In this document: positions 35,285-42,873 of the stretch, piece after piece
Layout of the letters: each line of letters opens with the position of its first letter
Numbering within the stretch: the first letter of the stretch is position 1
Source of the DNA: Pseudactinotalea sp. HY158
Lineage (GTDB): Bacteria; Actinomycetota; Actinomycetes; Actinomycetales; Beutenbergiaceae
Reading direction: 5' to 3'
NCBI RefSeq assembly: GCF_009660225.1
Contig: NZ_CP045920.1
Location: forward strand, 806,001-870,000
Length of the DNA: 64,000 nt
Notes under the pieces: generated by a model
What the model was told of the DNA's origin: nothing
The model's input: only the letters and a program-made list of their open reading frames with translations
Database searches by the model: none
Program-made: the position numbers and the translations under genes

Positions 35285-36013
35285 ATGTACAGGGTGGTGG
35301 TGGGTACTCCTCCTGCTGAACTCAGTCCGCGAGCCACTGCGGAGTTCGCGCTGGATGCCACGCCAATCTGGCGGAATGGCATGGTTCGGATGTTTCTCTC
35401 ACATTCAGCCAAGCACAAGAAGTTCGCCTCCAAGGTCGCTCAAGCCCTCGCCCCGATGGGAATTGATGGGTTCGTTGCGCACGACTCCATGTCCTTTGAT
35501 CATGACTGGCAAGACCAGATCCAGGTTGGCCTCAAGACGATGGACGTCTTTGTCGTGCTCCTCCATAAAGAGGTCAATGAGAGCGCTTGGTGCCAGCAAG
35601 AGATCGGTTGGGCACAAGGAGCGAGCACTCCAATTTACTTGGTACGCCTCGGCGCCGACCCAGCTGGCTTTGTCGGACGCAAGCAGTATCCGCAGGTCTT
35701 CCCGGAAGATGCCGAGCAGGTAGCAACCAAGCTGTTTCAGTGGCTTTCGGCGAAGGAAGAGTTCGCCCAGGCCTTGATCGATGGCCAGCTGTCAGCACTT
35801 GACGCATCGAGGAGCTACATCGAGTCAATTTCGATCACAAAAGGACTCGTACAAGTGGCCTCCCTCAGCGAGGCGCAGTGGCAGCGTCTCGACTCTGCCG
35901 TGCTCAACAATGGCCAGGTCGGCGGCTCAGGCGGAGCCCGAAGGAATCTCGAGCCCTTCTATGTTGAGCACAGGCGCGAGTGGCCGCTTGTTGTGAAGAA
36001 ATCAATTCTGTAG
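35285..36013 (+). CDS. TIR-domain protein (possibly 5'-truncated)
   Basis: 242 residues from ATG 35285, or about 309 if the upstream amber codon is ignored. Residues about 35-160 form a bacterial TIR domain: MVRMFLSHSAKHKKFA (first strand and BB region), MDVFVVLLHKEV, and WCQQEIGWAQG with the putative catalytic glutamate of NADase-type TIRs. The C-terminal part (QALIDGQLSALDASRSY onwards) is helical and unassigned. Bacterial TIR proteins commonly serve antiphage defence through NAD-derived signals or NAD depletion. No obvious partner effector is next to it. Function and integrity are uncertain. Confidence 0.75.
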   Translation: MYRVVVGTPPAELSPRATAEFALDATPIWRNGMVRMFLSHSAKHKKFASKVAQALAPMGIDGFVAHDSMSFDHDWQDQIQVGLKTMDVFVVLLHKEVNESAWCQQEIGWAQGASTPIYLVRLGADPAGFVGRKQYPQVFPEDAEQVATKLFQWLSAKEEFAQALIDGQLSALDASRSYIESISITKGLVQVASLSEAQWQRLDSAVLNNGQVGGSGGARRNLEPFYVEHRREWPLVVKKSIL

Positions 36014-36255
36014 TGCACCAACTTCCGGTGTTGTGCTGCCCGCAGCACTGTTTTGGACCTTGGTAGCGGATCCGGAATGAAGGCTAAACTGCTGCTTGCA
36101 GGCGTCGGGCGCTAGGAGCCCGTGAGCAATTGCTTAGACGATCTCAGTCAGCGTTGTGAGTATCACATGCGCCATGCGCCCCGCACTCTCCCGACTCACC
36201 GTGAAGCATCTGGCTACGTCTTCGCCGGGCCCGAAGGTTACCCACGGCTCATCGT

Positions 36256-37966
36256 CTAGCCTCGATCTTTCATGGTGGGGCTGTGTGGCGTGATGGTGGG
36301 GTCGGCGTCGTTGCTGTGGGCTGATTCTGGCATCTGGGTACGACAAGGTCCCGGGGTCTCGCTCCGGTGGGCGCCGGTTCCATGGGCCGAGGGTCGTGCT
36401 GGTGGTCGTGGGGACGGGGTCGTGGCTGGTCAGCCGGGGGCGGCGAGGCGGCGTAGCCGCGTGATGGCGAGTGCGGCGAGGTGGGTCCAGGGCGCGTGTT
36501 CGGCGAGGTGGAGCAGGGCCCGGCGGCCGGTCCTGGCCAGGGTCGCCGGGATGGTGAAGAGGCGTAGCCGTAGGTTTTTGGGTTCCCAGCGGCTGGCGGT
36601 GTGGCCGTGTAGGGCGAGCATCTGCATCCACGCGGTCATCTCGGCGGCCAGCATCACGATGGCGCACCAGATCTGGTTCTGGGTGAAGTCGTGCAGTGGC
36701 AGGGCGCGCAGCCCGGTGTCCTTGGCGATCCGGATCCGGTCCTCGCAGCGGGCACGACGCCGGTGACGTAGTTCGAGGTCGGGCAGCTGAGTACCGGGCC
36801 CACCCGGCTTGGTGTTGGTCGCGAACGCGGTGATGCGGTGGCCGTCGATATCGGTGATGCGTAGTTGCGCGCCGGGGTGAGGACGTTCCTTGCGGGCGAT
36901 GACCCGCATTCCCTTGGGCCAGCCGCTCAGGTCGAGCAGATCGGTCAGCTCGGCGACCCAGGCCCCGTCCCGGACCTGGTCGTGGGCGTCATAGGCCGGG
37001 GTCCACACGTGCTCGGGGATCTTCTCCAACAACTCCGGGGTGTGGTGCGGCAACGCGAAACCGACCGAGTACGACAGTCGCTGGCGGGTGAGGAAGTCGA
37101 GCAGGGCGTGGCTGGCCCCGGCCCCATCGGTACGGATCAGGACCCGTCGGCCCGGCCGGGTGCCGGGCTTGTGCCCGGGCAACTGGGCCAGGGCCGCCTT
37201 GATCACCTCGATGTGGTCGGCGGCGGTATTCGAGCCGGCGTTACCCGGTCGTAGCCCGATCGCCAACGGTTCCCCGGTCCCGTCTGCGCCATGGTCGGCG
37301 AACGCGCATAACGGGTGGAAGCCGTACCCGCGTTTATACGTCGGCGCGGCTGATTCCTTCTCGCTGTGGGAGGCGACCAGGGTCGCATCCAGATCGATGA
37401 TCAACGGCGCCTTCGCGGACGTGCCGGCATCGGGAGCAGCCTTACCGGCCAGCGCCCACGCCCGCTTACGGGCCGCGGCGCGGGCGGTGTTGATCGCCTT
37501 CAACGCGGCCGGGGCATCAGCGGCGAGGGAGTCGATGGTCCGTGACACGGTCGCATCGGAGGCCACCGATCCGTATATCCCGGGCTCGGCGCGCAGCAAC
37601 GCGATATCGCAGAGGTGATCCCCACCAACGGCGAGGGTGAGCGCGAGATCGGTCAGGACCTTCGCCGGGTCGTGGACCGCCAACCGCTTACGCCACGGGG
37701 ACAGCGCCGCCGAGAGCTCGGCCCCGAGGCCGGTCACCGCGACGGTCTCGGTCAGCAGGACCCCACCGGCTTGACCGACGGCCCCGGAGGCGGCCGTGTC
37801 GACGTGAGTACGCGGGTAGAACCGGGTAACGTTGTTCACCTGGAAGGTGCTCCTTGGACTGACGACTACGTGATCTCGACAATCCGTATTCTCGCAGGTC
37901 AGGAGCACCTTTCACGTTCACGACACGGACTCAAGCACACACCACCGTGAAAGCCCGAGGCTAGGA
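36256..37966 (-). mobile_element. IS1380-family insertion sequence no. 2
   Basis: About 1.71 kb with imperfect inverted ends beginning CTAGCCTCGATCTTTCA on the left and, complemented on the right, CTAGCCTCGGGCTTTCA. A short direct repeat CGT flanks it (36253-36255 and 37967-37969), shorter than the usual IS1380 duplication. It differs in sequence from IS1380 no. 1 and breaks a DUF6907-type gene. Confidence 0.85.
36430..37839 (-). CDS. IS1380-family transposase
   Basis: About 469 residues starting at GTG 37839 (VNNVTRFYPRTHVDTAAS), with AAGGAG about 10 nt upstream; the open frame extends 69 nt further but without a better site. DDE-type residues are in PLIIDLDATLVASHSEKE, RRVLIRTDGAGASHALLDF and the later RCEDRIRIAKDTGL region. 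The frame is intact and of family length, so the element may be active. Confidence 0.92.
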   Translation of the reverse strand: MNNVTRFYPRTHVDTAASGAVGQAGGVLLTETVAVTGLGAELSAALSPWRKRLAVHDPAKVLTDLALTLAVGGDHLCDIALLRAEPGIYGSVASDATVSRTIDSLAADAPAALKAINTARAAARKRAWALAGKAAPDAGTSAKAPLIIDLDATLVASHSEKESAAPTYKRGYGFHPLCAFADHGADGTGEPLAIGLRPGNAGSNTAADHIEVIKAALAQLPGHKPGTRPGRRVLIRTDGAGASHALLDFLTRQRLSYSVGFALPHHTPELLEKIPEHVWTPAYDAHDQVRDGAWVAELTDLLDLSGWPKGMRVIARKERPHPGAQLRITDIDGHRITAFATNTKPGGPGTQLPDLELRHRRRARCEDRIRIAKDTGLRALPLHDFTQNQIWCAIVMLAAEMTAWMQMLALHGHTASRWEPKNLRLRLFTIPATLARTGRRALLHLAEHAPWTHLAALAITRLRRLAAPG

Positions 37967-38342
37967 CGTGCTGCTCCAGCACGACCATCATCTCGACCAT
38001 CGCCAGGCTGTTGTCGCTGCTCAGGTGACCACGCTCAACCATCGGCAGCGTCACTATCCGGCTGCGGTGCCACCGGTCCGCCAACTGGTCCTCATCGCTG
38101 TGCTGAGCGACGCACCACGCCGGGCACCACCCCCGATTCTCTTCGTTCTCCATGATCCGTCTCCTTCGTTTCCTGTACTTCCAGAGCGGGGGAAGGTACC
38201 GGTCCGGGACGAGAATGGGAAGGCGGGCCCTGTCACGGCCGGGATTCTGCCCATTTATGGGGGACGTCGTCGCCTCGATCTCGCTCCCACCGTTCTTCCG
38301 TCCGATGCCCCGGACTCGTGGGCCACCTGTAGCCTCGAGGCT

Positions 38343-38915
38343 ATGACTATTGCCAGTTTCGTCGTGTCCCTGGTCGCTGTCTGCGGTGCAATATGGGCGG
38401 CTCTGAACGGTCGCAGAGAGGCAAAGGCGGCGGAGAGTCAGGTGGAGCTTCTCCGGGAGCAGGTCACAGATGAGCGGGCAAGGTTCGACGAGCAGTTTCG
38501 TAGACAGTCGGAGCAAACCCTTGAGGATAGGCGCCGGGGTGCGTGGGCGGAGCTAATCACCGACCTCCGGAGGTTCACGCCGTGTCCGACATCAGAAGAG
38601 GAGTTCGCGGCCGCCGAGCACCGAGTACTCGTTGCCTTCTGGAAGTGGCGACTGTTGGTGCCGAGCGAGAAGCTGAAGTCCACGGACGGGGTGTATCATC
38701 TCATTGGAGTCTTGATTGACGCAGCGAAGGCAGGCATCGGAGTAGAGCGCAATGCCGCTCAAGAATCAGGGCAGCAGCTGCCTGCAACCATCTCCATAGA
38801 GGAAGTGGAGAGTCGTGTCTACGACCTGACTCGTTCGGGAGATGACTGGCACCGAGATGGAAAGTCAGGCGAACGTGTCGACGCGTGGTTCATCCAGCTC
38901 GCGAACGGCGAGTAG
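38343..38915 (+). CDS. Membrane-anchored coiled-coil hypothetical protein
   Basis: 190 residues from ATG 38343. An N-terminal helix (IASFVVSLVAVCGAIWAAL) is followed by a charged coiled coil (EAKAAESQVELLREQVTDE and on) and a C-terminal alpha-helical domain. The long upstream extension of the frame overlaps the divergent DUF6907 gene and the IS end, so it is not coding. Not recognised; a role in signalling or defence is only a guess. Confidence 0.6.
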   Translation: MTIASFVVSLVAVCGAIWAALNGRREAKAAESQVELLREQVTDERARFDEQFRRQSEQTLEDRRRGAWAELITDLRRFTPCPTSEEEFAAAEHRVLVAFWKWRLLVPSEKLKSTDGVYHLIGVLIDAAKAGIGVERNAAQESGQQLPATISIEEVESRVYDLTRSGDDWHRDGKSGERVDAWFIQLANGE

Positions 38916-38979
38916 GCGCCAGTGACCTCGTGTGACACGAGGGTGACCCGCACTTGCTCGATCATCGTTGCAGCGGAGT

Positions 38980-39435
38980 TCAGGAGGTTTCTCGCTTGGT
39001 GGATGGCGTACTGCCCGCCATCATCAGGTGAACTGTGGACTCGGCGATGCCCAGCTGCTGACCGACTTCAGCAAACGACATTCCAGCCGCTCGGAGTGAC
39101 TTGGCCTGAGCAATGCACCTGTCGGAGAGCCCCCGAGCCGGCCGCTTGACTCCTGCCCCGATCAGGATGCGTCGCACCGAGTAGTCACTGATCTCGAACT
39201 GGCGAGCAAGCGCTGCCACCGTGGTGCCGCCAAGGTAGGCACTGACGATCTCGCCACACCGTTCGTCGTCCAAACGGTCGCTGATTCGGCCCCGCGGTAC
39301 TGGAACGGGTCGGACGGGACCCTTGCCCTGATCAGCGAGGTCGATCCGGTCCAGATGCTCGGTAAGGTGCACCTGCCTCGAATACCGTCGCACGACGTGC
39401 ACGATCGCCGTCCGCCGGCCTGCGCGAACGCTCAC
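38980..39435 (-). CDS. Double helix-turn-helix DNA-binding protein
   Basis: 151 residues from GTG 39435, which overlaps the previous stop by 4 bp. Two HTH units are visible: GTTVAALARQFEISDYSVRRIL near residue 70 (shown as one unit of Hin-recombinase type, slightly over two helices) and AAGMSFAEVGQQLGIAES near residue 120. There is no catalytic domain. It resembles the C-terminal DNA-binding part of resolvases as a stand-alone protein. It may be a regulator or a relic of a recombinase gene. Confidence 0.55.
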   Translation of the reverse strand: MSVRAGRRTAIVHVVRRYSRQVHLTEHLDRIDLADQGKGPVRPVPVPRGRISDRLDDERCGEIVSAYLGGTTVAALARQFEISDYSVRRILIGAGVKRPARGLSDRCIAQAKSLRAAGMSFAEVGQQLGIAESTVHLMMAGSTPSTKRETS

Positions 39436-39566
39436 GGTGAGGTCGATGAGTCGTCGGCAATCGGCGTCCCGGTCGACTCACTGCGGTGATGGAGGCGCGG
39501 GTGTTCCAGCAGATCCGGCGCGACCTCCGGCTGCCGTTTCGAGCCGGCGAGTTTCACAATAGTCAC
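39432..39566 (-). CDS. Small ORF coupled to the HTH protein
   Basis: 44 residues from GTG 39566, with AGGAGG 6 nt upstream and a 4-bp overlap with the next gene. Basic N-terminus (VKLAGSKRQPEVAP) and acidic C-terminus. Not recognised; the ribosome site and overlap are the main evidence. Confidence 0.45.
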   Translation of the reverse strand: MTIVKLAGSKRQPEVAPDLLEHPRLHHRSESTGTPIADDSSTSP

Positions 39567-39584
39567 GCCGTGCCTCCTATTGTG
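39555..39584. promoter_or_regulatory. Inverted repeat CACAATAG-N14-CTATTGTG between divergent genes
   Basis: Perfect 8-bp arms with a 14-bp spacer span the 38-bp gap between the small ORF/HTH operon and the nucleotidyltransferase gene. The arms contain TATTGT on each strand, which could be -10 elements or halves of an operator. The adjacent HTH protein is a candidate binder. Confidence 0.5.
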
Positions 39585-39604
39585 TAAGGCGGAGGGAGGC
39601 GCAC

Positions 39605-40234
39605 ATGCAGTTGCAGCATCCATTCGGCATCATCACGCCGACTGTGGATGGCGATGTCCTGACCGTGCTCGCCGGGGCGCAGTCCAGCTTCACCTCTGGC
39701 GATGTGGTGCGTCTTGCTGCTGGCGAGTGGTCTCGCTCCGGGGTGCGCAGGTCGCTCGACCGTCTCGCCGTCCAGGGCCTCGTCGAGTCCACCCGGGTCG
39801 GCTCTGGCTACGCCTTCCGACTCAATCGTGACCACCTCGCCGCCGAGCATGTCATCGCGATCGCGAACCTGCGCCGGGAGTTCATCGAACGGCTGCGTCA
39901 GGGCCTTCGGGGCGCCCCGCACCCACCCCTGTGGGCGGCGATGTTCGGCTCTGCCGCACGCGGTGAGATGTCCAGCGACAGCGACATCGACATCTTTCTC
40001 GTTCTCGACGGTCGAGTAGACCGCGACGATTGGGCCGACTGGTCGACCGATTTCGCGTCCGACGTGACCAGGTGGACCGGAAACGATGCCCGCCTCATGG
40101 AGATGACGGAGGGCGAGGTGCGAGACGGCGCTGCCGGCGGAGACCGGATCCTGACTTCGGTTGCCGCCGATGCCATCGTCCTGGTCGGTGAGCGCCGATG
40201 GCTCCACCGGCAACTGAGGCGGGCGGGCCGATAG
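39605..40234 (+). CDS. HTH-fused nucleotidyltransferase (MNT type)
   Basis: 209 residues. Residues 1-80 form a winged helix (SSFTSGDVVRLAAGEW, SGVRRSLDRLAVQGLV). Residues about 105-190 form a minimal nucleotidyltransferase with MFGSAARGEMSSDSDIDIF, the GSx10DxD motif, and a third acidic residue downstream. Such NTases pair with HEPN proteins as toxin-antitoxin systems, usually with the NTase as antitoxin that AMPylates the HEPN toxin. GGAGGGAGG lies just before the ATG. The stop overlaps the next start (TAGTG). Confidence 0.8.
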   Translation: MQLQHPFGIITPTVDGDVLTVLAGAQSSFTSGDVVRLAAGEWSRSGVRRSLDRLAVQGLVESTRVGSGYAFRLNRDHLAAEHVIAIANLRREFIERLRQGLRGAPHPPLWAAMFGSAARGEMSSDSDIDIFLVLDGRVDRDDWADWSTDFASDVTRWTGNDARLMEMTEGEVRDGAAGGDRILTSVAADAIVLVGERRWLHRQLRRAGR

Positions 40235-40407
40235 TGACTCCTCGCACCAGACCCGCGGACGACAACCTTCGTCGCGGCAGGCTCTCCAAGGCTGAGCAGT
40301 TCGCCGAGGCCGCGGCGACGGTCCATGCCGTGGCCGACGAGGCTGGTGATGTGGCCGGCGCCTACGTCACCTTGTGCGTGCACGCGGGCATCGCAGCGGA
40401 CCGATGA
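40234..40407 (+). pseudogene. Truncated HEPN-like partner of the nucleotidyltransferase
   Basis: From GTG 40234 it reads LSKAEQFAEAAATVHAVAD and AYVTLCVHAGIAADR, then stops after 57 residues. The start resembles HEPN-like proteins encoded after HTH-NTase genes, which as I recall are about three times longer. The break coincides with the inferred right edge of the island, so a deletion or recombination probably removed the rest. Family assignment is tentative. Confidence 0.5.
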
Positions 40408-40565
40408 CCGCGGACCGGTGCCCACCGCCGCCGGCGGGGCGGCGACCATGCGGGCGATCCTCACCGCCATCGAGCGGGTCGATCTCGGCGCGCACGCTGC
40501 TAGGGTCCTGATCAACCGGGCACCGGTGAGGGTGCCCGTCGACCTCACGGGGAATGGCGGTACTC
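40408..40565. terminator. Short gap with a hairpin at 40517-40538
   Basis: No gene is supported. CGGGCACC and GGTGCCCG pair around a GGTGAG loop at 40517-40538, a terminator-like hairpin just before the next small gene. This is the approximate island/chromosome junction. Confidence 0.4.
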
Positions 40566-40811
40566 ATGGCACTGTCCGGTGTGGAAGCGGCCGGCATGAT
40601 CCTGTGGCCCTGCGGCGTGCTCCTCGGCACTCTCCTCGTGCGGTGGTCACGCGGGGCGGCCTGGTCGGTGCTGGTGCTGCTCCTGTCGCTCATTCCGCTG
40701 GCGGGCTGGATTGCCCCGGCGATTGCGATCCTCGCCACAAGGAGATCGATCCCGACGGTGGATCGCGGCCCCCGGTCCTTCACGGGAGGCGCGGGCGAGC
40801 GGTCCGCATAG
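40566..40811 (+). CDS. Small membrane protein
   Basis: 81 residues from ATG 40566, with two hydrophobic segments (MILWPCGVLLGTLLVRW and WSVLVLLLSLIPLAGWI) and a polar tail. Not recognised. It lies 69 bp upstream of the lipoprotein gene on the same strand. Confidence 0.45.
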   Translation: MALSGVEAAGMILWPCGVLLGTLLVRWSRGAAWSVLVLLLSLIPLAGWIAPAIAILATRRSIPTVDRGPRSFTGGAGERSA

Positions 40812-40880
40812 GGCGATCGATCGCCGGCTCCGATACGGTGAGCACACAGACCACGGCGGCGAGTTCGAGGGGAGAGCGCG

Positions 40881-41717
40881 ATGCGGGTGAGGACTGCGGC
40901 CGGAATCGCCGTGCTCGCGCTGCTCGCCGGGTGTGCCGGGCCCGCGACGGCGCCACTCGAGCCGCAGCAGTCCGTGGGGGCGGAGGGGAAGCGCCCTGAA
41001 CACGTGCTCGTGACCGTTCTGAGCGAGCTGCACAATCACTTCACCACCCGTGGGGAGGCGCCCACGCAGGTGATCTCCCCGGGCGCCACCGTGCAGGTCG
41101 CCGCCGAGGAGCTCGCCGAGGAACTCGACCTCGGTCGGCAGGCTCGAGACTTCGCCATCGCCTCGGGATTCGAGATGCAGCGGGAGGCGGCGCAGGCCAG
41201 TCCGCTCGGGCGGGTCGAGTCGGTCGCGATCGAGGCGGTCGAGGACCGGCCGTTCGAGAGCGGGGGAGTGGACGTCCACCTCGTCACCGTGCGCCAGGAG
41301 GTCCGGCGCGAATCGGGTCCGATCACCGAGTCGCAGGCCGTCTACGCCGTGGCCTGGCAGGAGCGAGTGAGCGAGGTCGAGGCGGTGACCGGGACCGCCA
41401 CGCTCGCCCTCGACAACGGGGTCGACCTCACGACCGCCCGGGGGGCGGTGCAGCGCTTCCTCGACCTGGCCGGCACCCGCGATCTCGAGGCGATCCGCCG
41501 GATCTCGGACGACGCGAATGCGAACCCCACCGCGATCGACGTGCTGCGCTCCCTCCTCGGCGCGGCCGGGGACTACCAGATCCTCACCCTGCCACAGGCA
41601 CACCAGGGCAACGCCGACACCGTCTACGTGATCAACGAGGCGGGCACCCCGATCGCGCGCTTCACCGTGACCACCGGACCACTCATACCCACGGTCGTGT
41701 ACTTCCCCACGGCGTGA
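40881..41717 (+). CDS. Putative lipoprotein
   Basis: 278 residues with a signal peptide (MRVRTAAGIAVLALLAGC) whose lipobox LLAGC gives lipidation at Cys18. The rest is a soluble, beta-rich domain with no recognised family (QVISPGATVQVAAEELAEEL, YVINEAGTPIARFTVTTG). GAGGGGAG lies before the ATG. Expected outside the membrane; function unknown. Confidence 0.7.
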   Translation: MRVRTAAGIAVLALLAGCAGPATAPLEPQQSVGAEGKRPEHVLVTVLSELHNHFTTRGEAPTQVISPGATVQVAAEELAEELDLGRQARDFAIASGFEMQREAAQASPLGRVESVAIEAVEDRPFESGGVDVHLVTVRQEVRRESGPITESQAVYAVAWQERVSEVEAVTGTATLALDNGVDLTTARGAVQRFLDLAGTRDLEAIRRISDDANANPTAIDVLRSLLGAAGDYQILTLPQAHQGNADTVYVINEAGTPIARFTVTTGPLIPTVVYFPTA

Positions 41718-41727
41718 GCGCTCGCGG

Positions 41728-42171
41728 CTACGGGAAGAGCATGGCGAAACAGGCGCGGCTGGCGAGCGTCAGCAGCGCGCCGCCGCACGCCCACAACGGC
41801 AGCGTGGGCCGGCGGGCGATGAGGCCGACGAGGCAGACGATCGCGCCCGCCGCCGCCGTGAGCAGCGTGGCGATCAGCCACCACGCGTACGGCGGGACCA
41901 GGCAGACGTCCCGGACTCCGCAGAACGGCACGCCGATCGTCGCGAGCAGGCCGATCCCGCCGACGATCACGAGCCAGCCGAGGCTCACGGCCAGCACGAC
42001 GCCCCCGAGCACCCGCCCACCGAGGGCCCGGCCGCCGGTCGCGGTGGGTCGCTGCGGCGGCGGCAGCTCCGCGGCGGGTATCGGTGGCGCCGGCCCCGGG
42101 TTCGGCACGCCCCCGAGCGGCAGCGGGCCGCGCCGATGCGGATCGGGGGGACGGGGAACGGAACCGGTCAT
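41728..42171 (-). CDS. Proline-rich membrane protein
   Basis: 147 residues from ATG 42171. A proline-rich cytoplasmic N-terminus (about 50 residues) is followed by three or four hydrophobic helices (VLGGVVLAVSLGWLVIVGG, WWLIATLLTAAAGAIVCLV, LPLWACGGALLTLA). A short cysteine pair (FCGVRDVC) lies between the first two. Not recognised. Confidence 0.6.
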   Translation of the reverse strand: MTGSVPRPPDPHRRGPLPLGGVPNPGPAPPIPAAELPPPQRPTATGGRALGGRVLGGVVLAVSLGWLVIVGGIGLLATIGVPFCGVRDVCLVPPYAWWLIATLLTAAAGAIVCLVGLIARRPTLPLWACGGALLTLASRACFAMLFP

Positions 42172-42315
42172 GGAACCGAGTCGACCAGAACGCGGGCGCG
42201 CGTGCAGCCGCGTGGGCACGTCCTGTGGACGGCGCTGCATCCCCGCCCACCTGTGGACGGGCCGCGCGCTCGGCCGGCCCCGGGAAGAGCCGATGCTGCC
42301 CGGGAGCGACGCGGA

Positions 42316-42855
42316 TCAGGCGAGCGCGTCCCCCAACAGGTCGAGCACGAGCACGTGGCCGCCGTCCTCGTCGCGCACCTGGGTGAATCCGGCCGCGTCG
42401 TAGAACTCCCGCGACGGGTGCCCCGCGGCCACGAAGGCCGCGATCCGGGTGATCCCTGCATCGCGCGCGCGGCCGATGAGGGTGTGCACGAGCCCCATCT
42501 CGATGCCCCGGCCGCGGTGGGCGGGGATCACCCCCAGGCTCAGTTCGGGAACGGTCGTGGCGATGAAGGCCTGCCCGGGCGACTGCGCGGTGAAGCGGCG
42601 CAGCCACGCGGCCCCGACCGGGATCTGCAGGCCGTTCGGGCCGCCGGTGTCGACGGCGACGACGCCCAGGTCACCCTCCCGCTGCCAGCCGGCGACATAC
42701 TGCGACAGCACGCGATCGCGCAGGAGCTGCCGGCGGCTGATCGGCTCGGGCAGGCCCCAGTTCACCTCTTCGAGGAGCATGTCGATCAGGAACTCGGCAT
42801 CCTCGGCCGCGGTGTCGCGTACGCCCACGGGTCCGTGGCGGACGTCCTCGGTCAT
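42316..42855 (-). CDS. GNAT-family N-acetyltransferase
   Basis: A 179-residue acyl-CoA-dependent transferase. The acetyl-CoA pyrophosphate loop is in LGVIPAHRGRGIEMGLVHTL (Q/RxxGxG/A), and the C-terminal beta strand includes PSREFYDAAGFTQV. Substrate unknown. It stands alone, 18 bp after the response-regulator gene on the same strand, and may be transcribed with it. Confidence 0.8.
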   Translation of the reverse strand: MTEDVRHGPVGVRDTAAEDAEFLIDMLLEEVNWGLPEPISRRQLLRDRVLSQYVAGWQREGDLGVVAVDTGGPNGLQIPVGAAWLRRFTAQSPGQAFIATTVPELSLGVIPAHRGRGIEMGLVHTLIGRARDAGITRIAAFVAAGHPSREFYDAAGFTQVRDEDGGHVLVLDLLGDALA

Positions 42856-42873
42856 GCTGTCTTCGGTCTCCGT

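Larger units (their letters stand above)
36134..38153 (-). pseudogene. DUF6907-type protein, split by an IS1380-family element
   Basis: The N-terminal piece (38153-37967) reads MENEENRGWCPAWCVAQHSD and continues to MVVLEQH; it has an AAGGAG site. The C-terminal piece (36252-36134) reads DEPWVTFGPGEDVARCF, then VSRESAGRMAHVIL and a TAA. Joined across the IS with one copy of ACG, the frame is continuous (306 nt, 101 residues). The CPxWC...H pattern and the C-terminal AGRMA helix match the small actinobacterial DUF6907 family of unknown function. The intact gene would have been read on the minus strand, divergent from 38343. Confidence 0.75.
11046..40400. mobile_element. Decayed integrative (ICE/IME-like) element at tRNA-Leu
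   Basis: Left border: the tRNA 3' end, with the serine integrase pointing at it. Contents: integrase-ImmA-XRE operon, RHH protein, ArdA, DNA methyltransferase, replication-relaxation protein, TraD-like ATPase, small coupled genes, a glycosyltransferase/kinase cassette, a TIR protein and five insertion sequences. No full T4SS or classical relaxase is seen, so it may have been mobilised in trans. Right border is approximate: a HEPN-like gene is cut near 40.4 kb and core-type genes follow. I found no second copy of the tRNA 3' end, so attR is undefined. Confidence 0.75.

Noticed and set aside
36134-36667. 177-codon minus frame as an intact protein
   Set aside because: Only its last part is real (DUF6907 C-terminus); the upstream part is IS1380 end sequence read out of frame.
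40325-40999. 224-codon frame spanning the truncated HEPN ORF to the lipoprotein gene
   Set aside because: Arginine/glycine-rich, crosses the hairpin and two better-supported genes.
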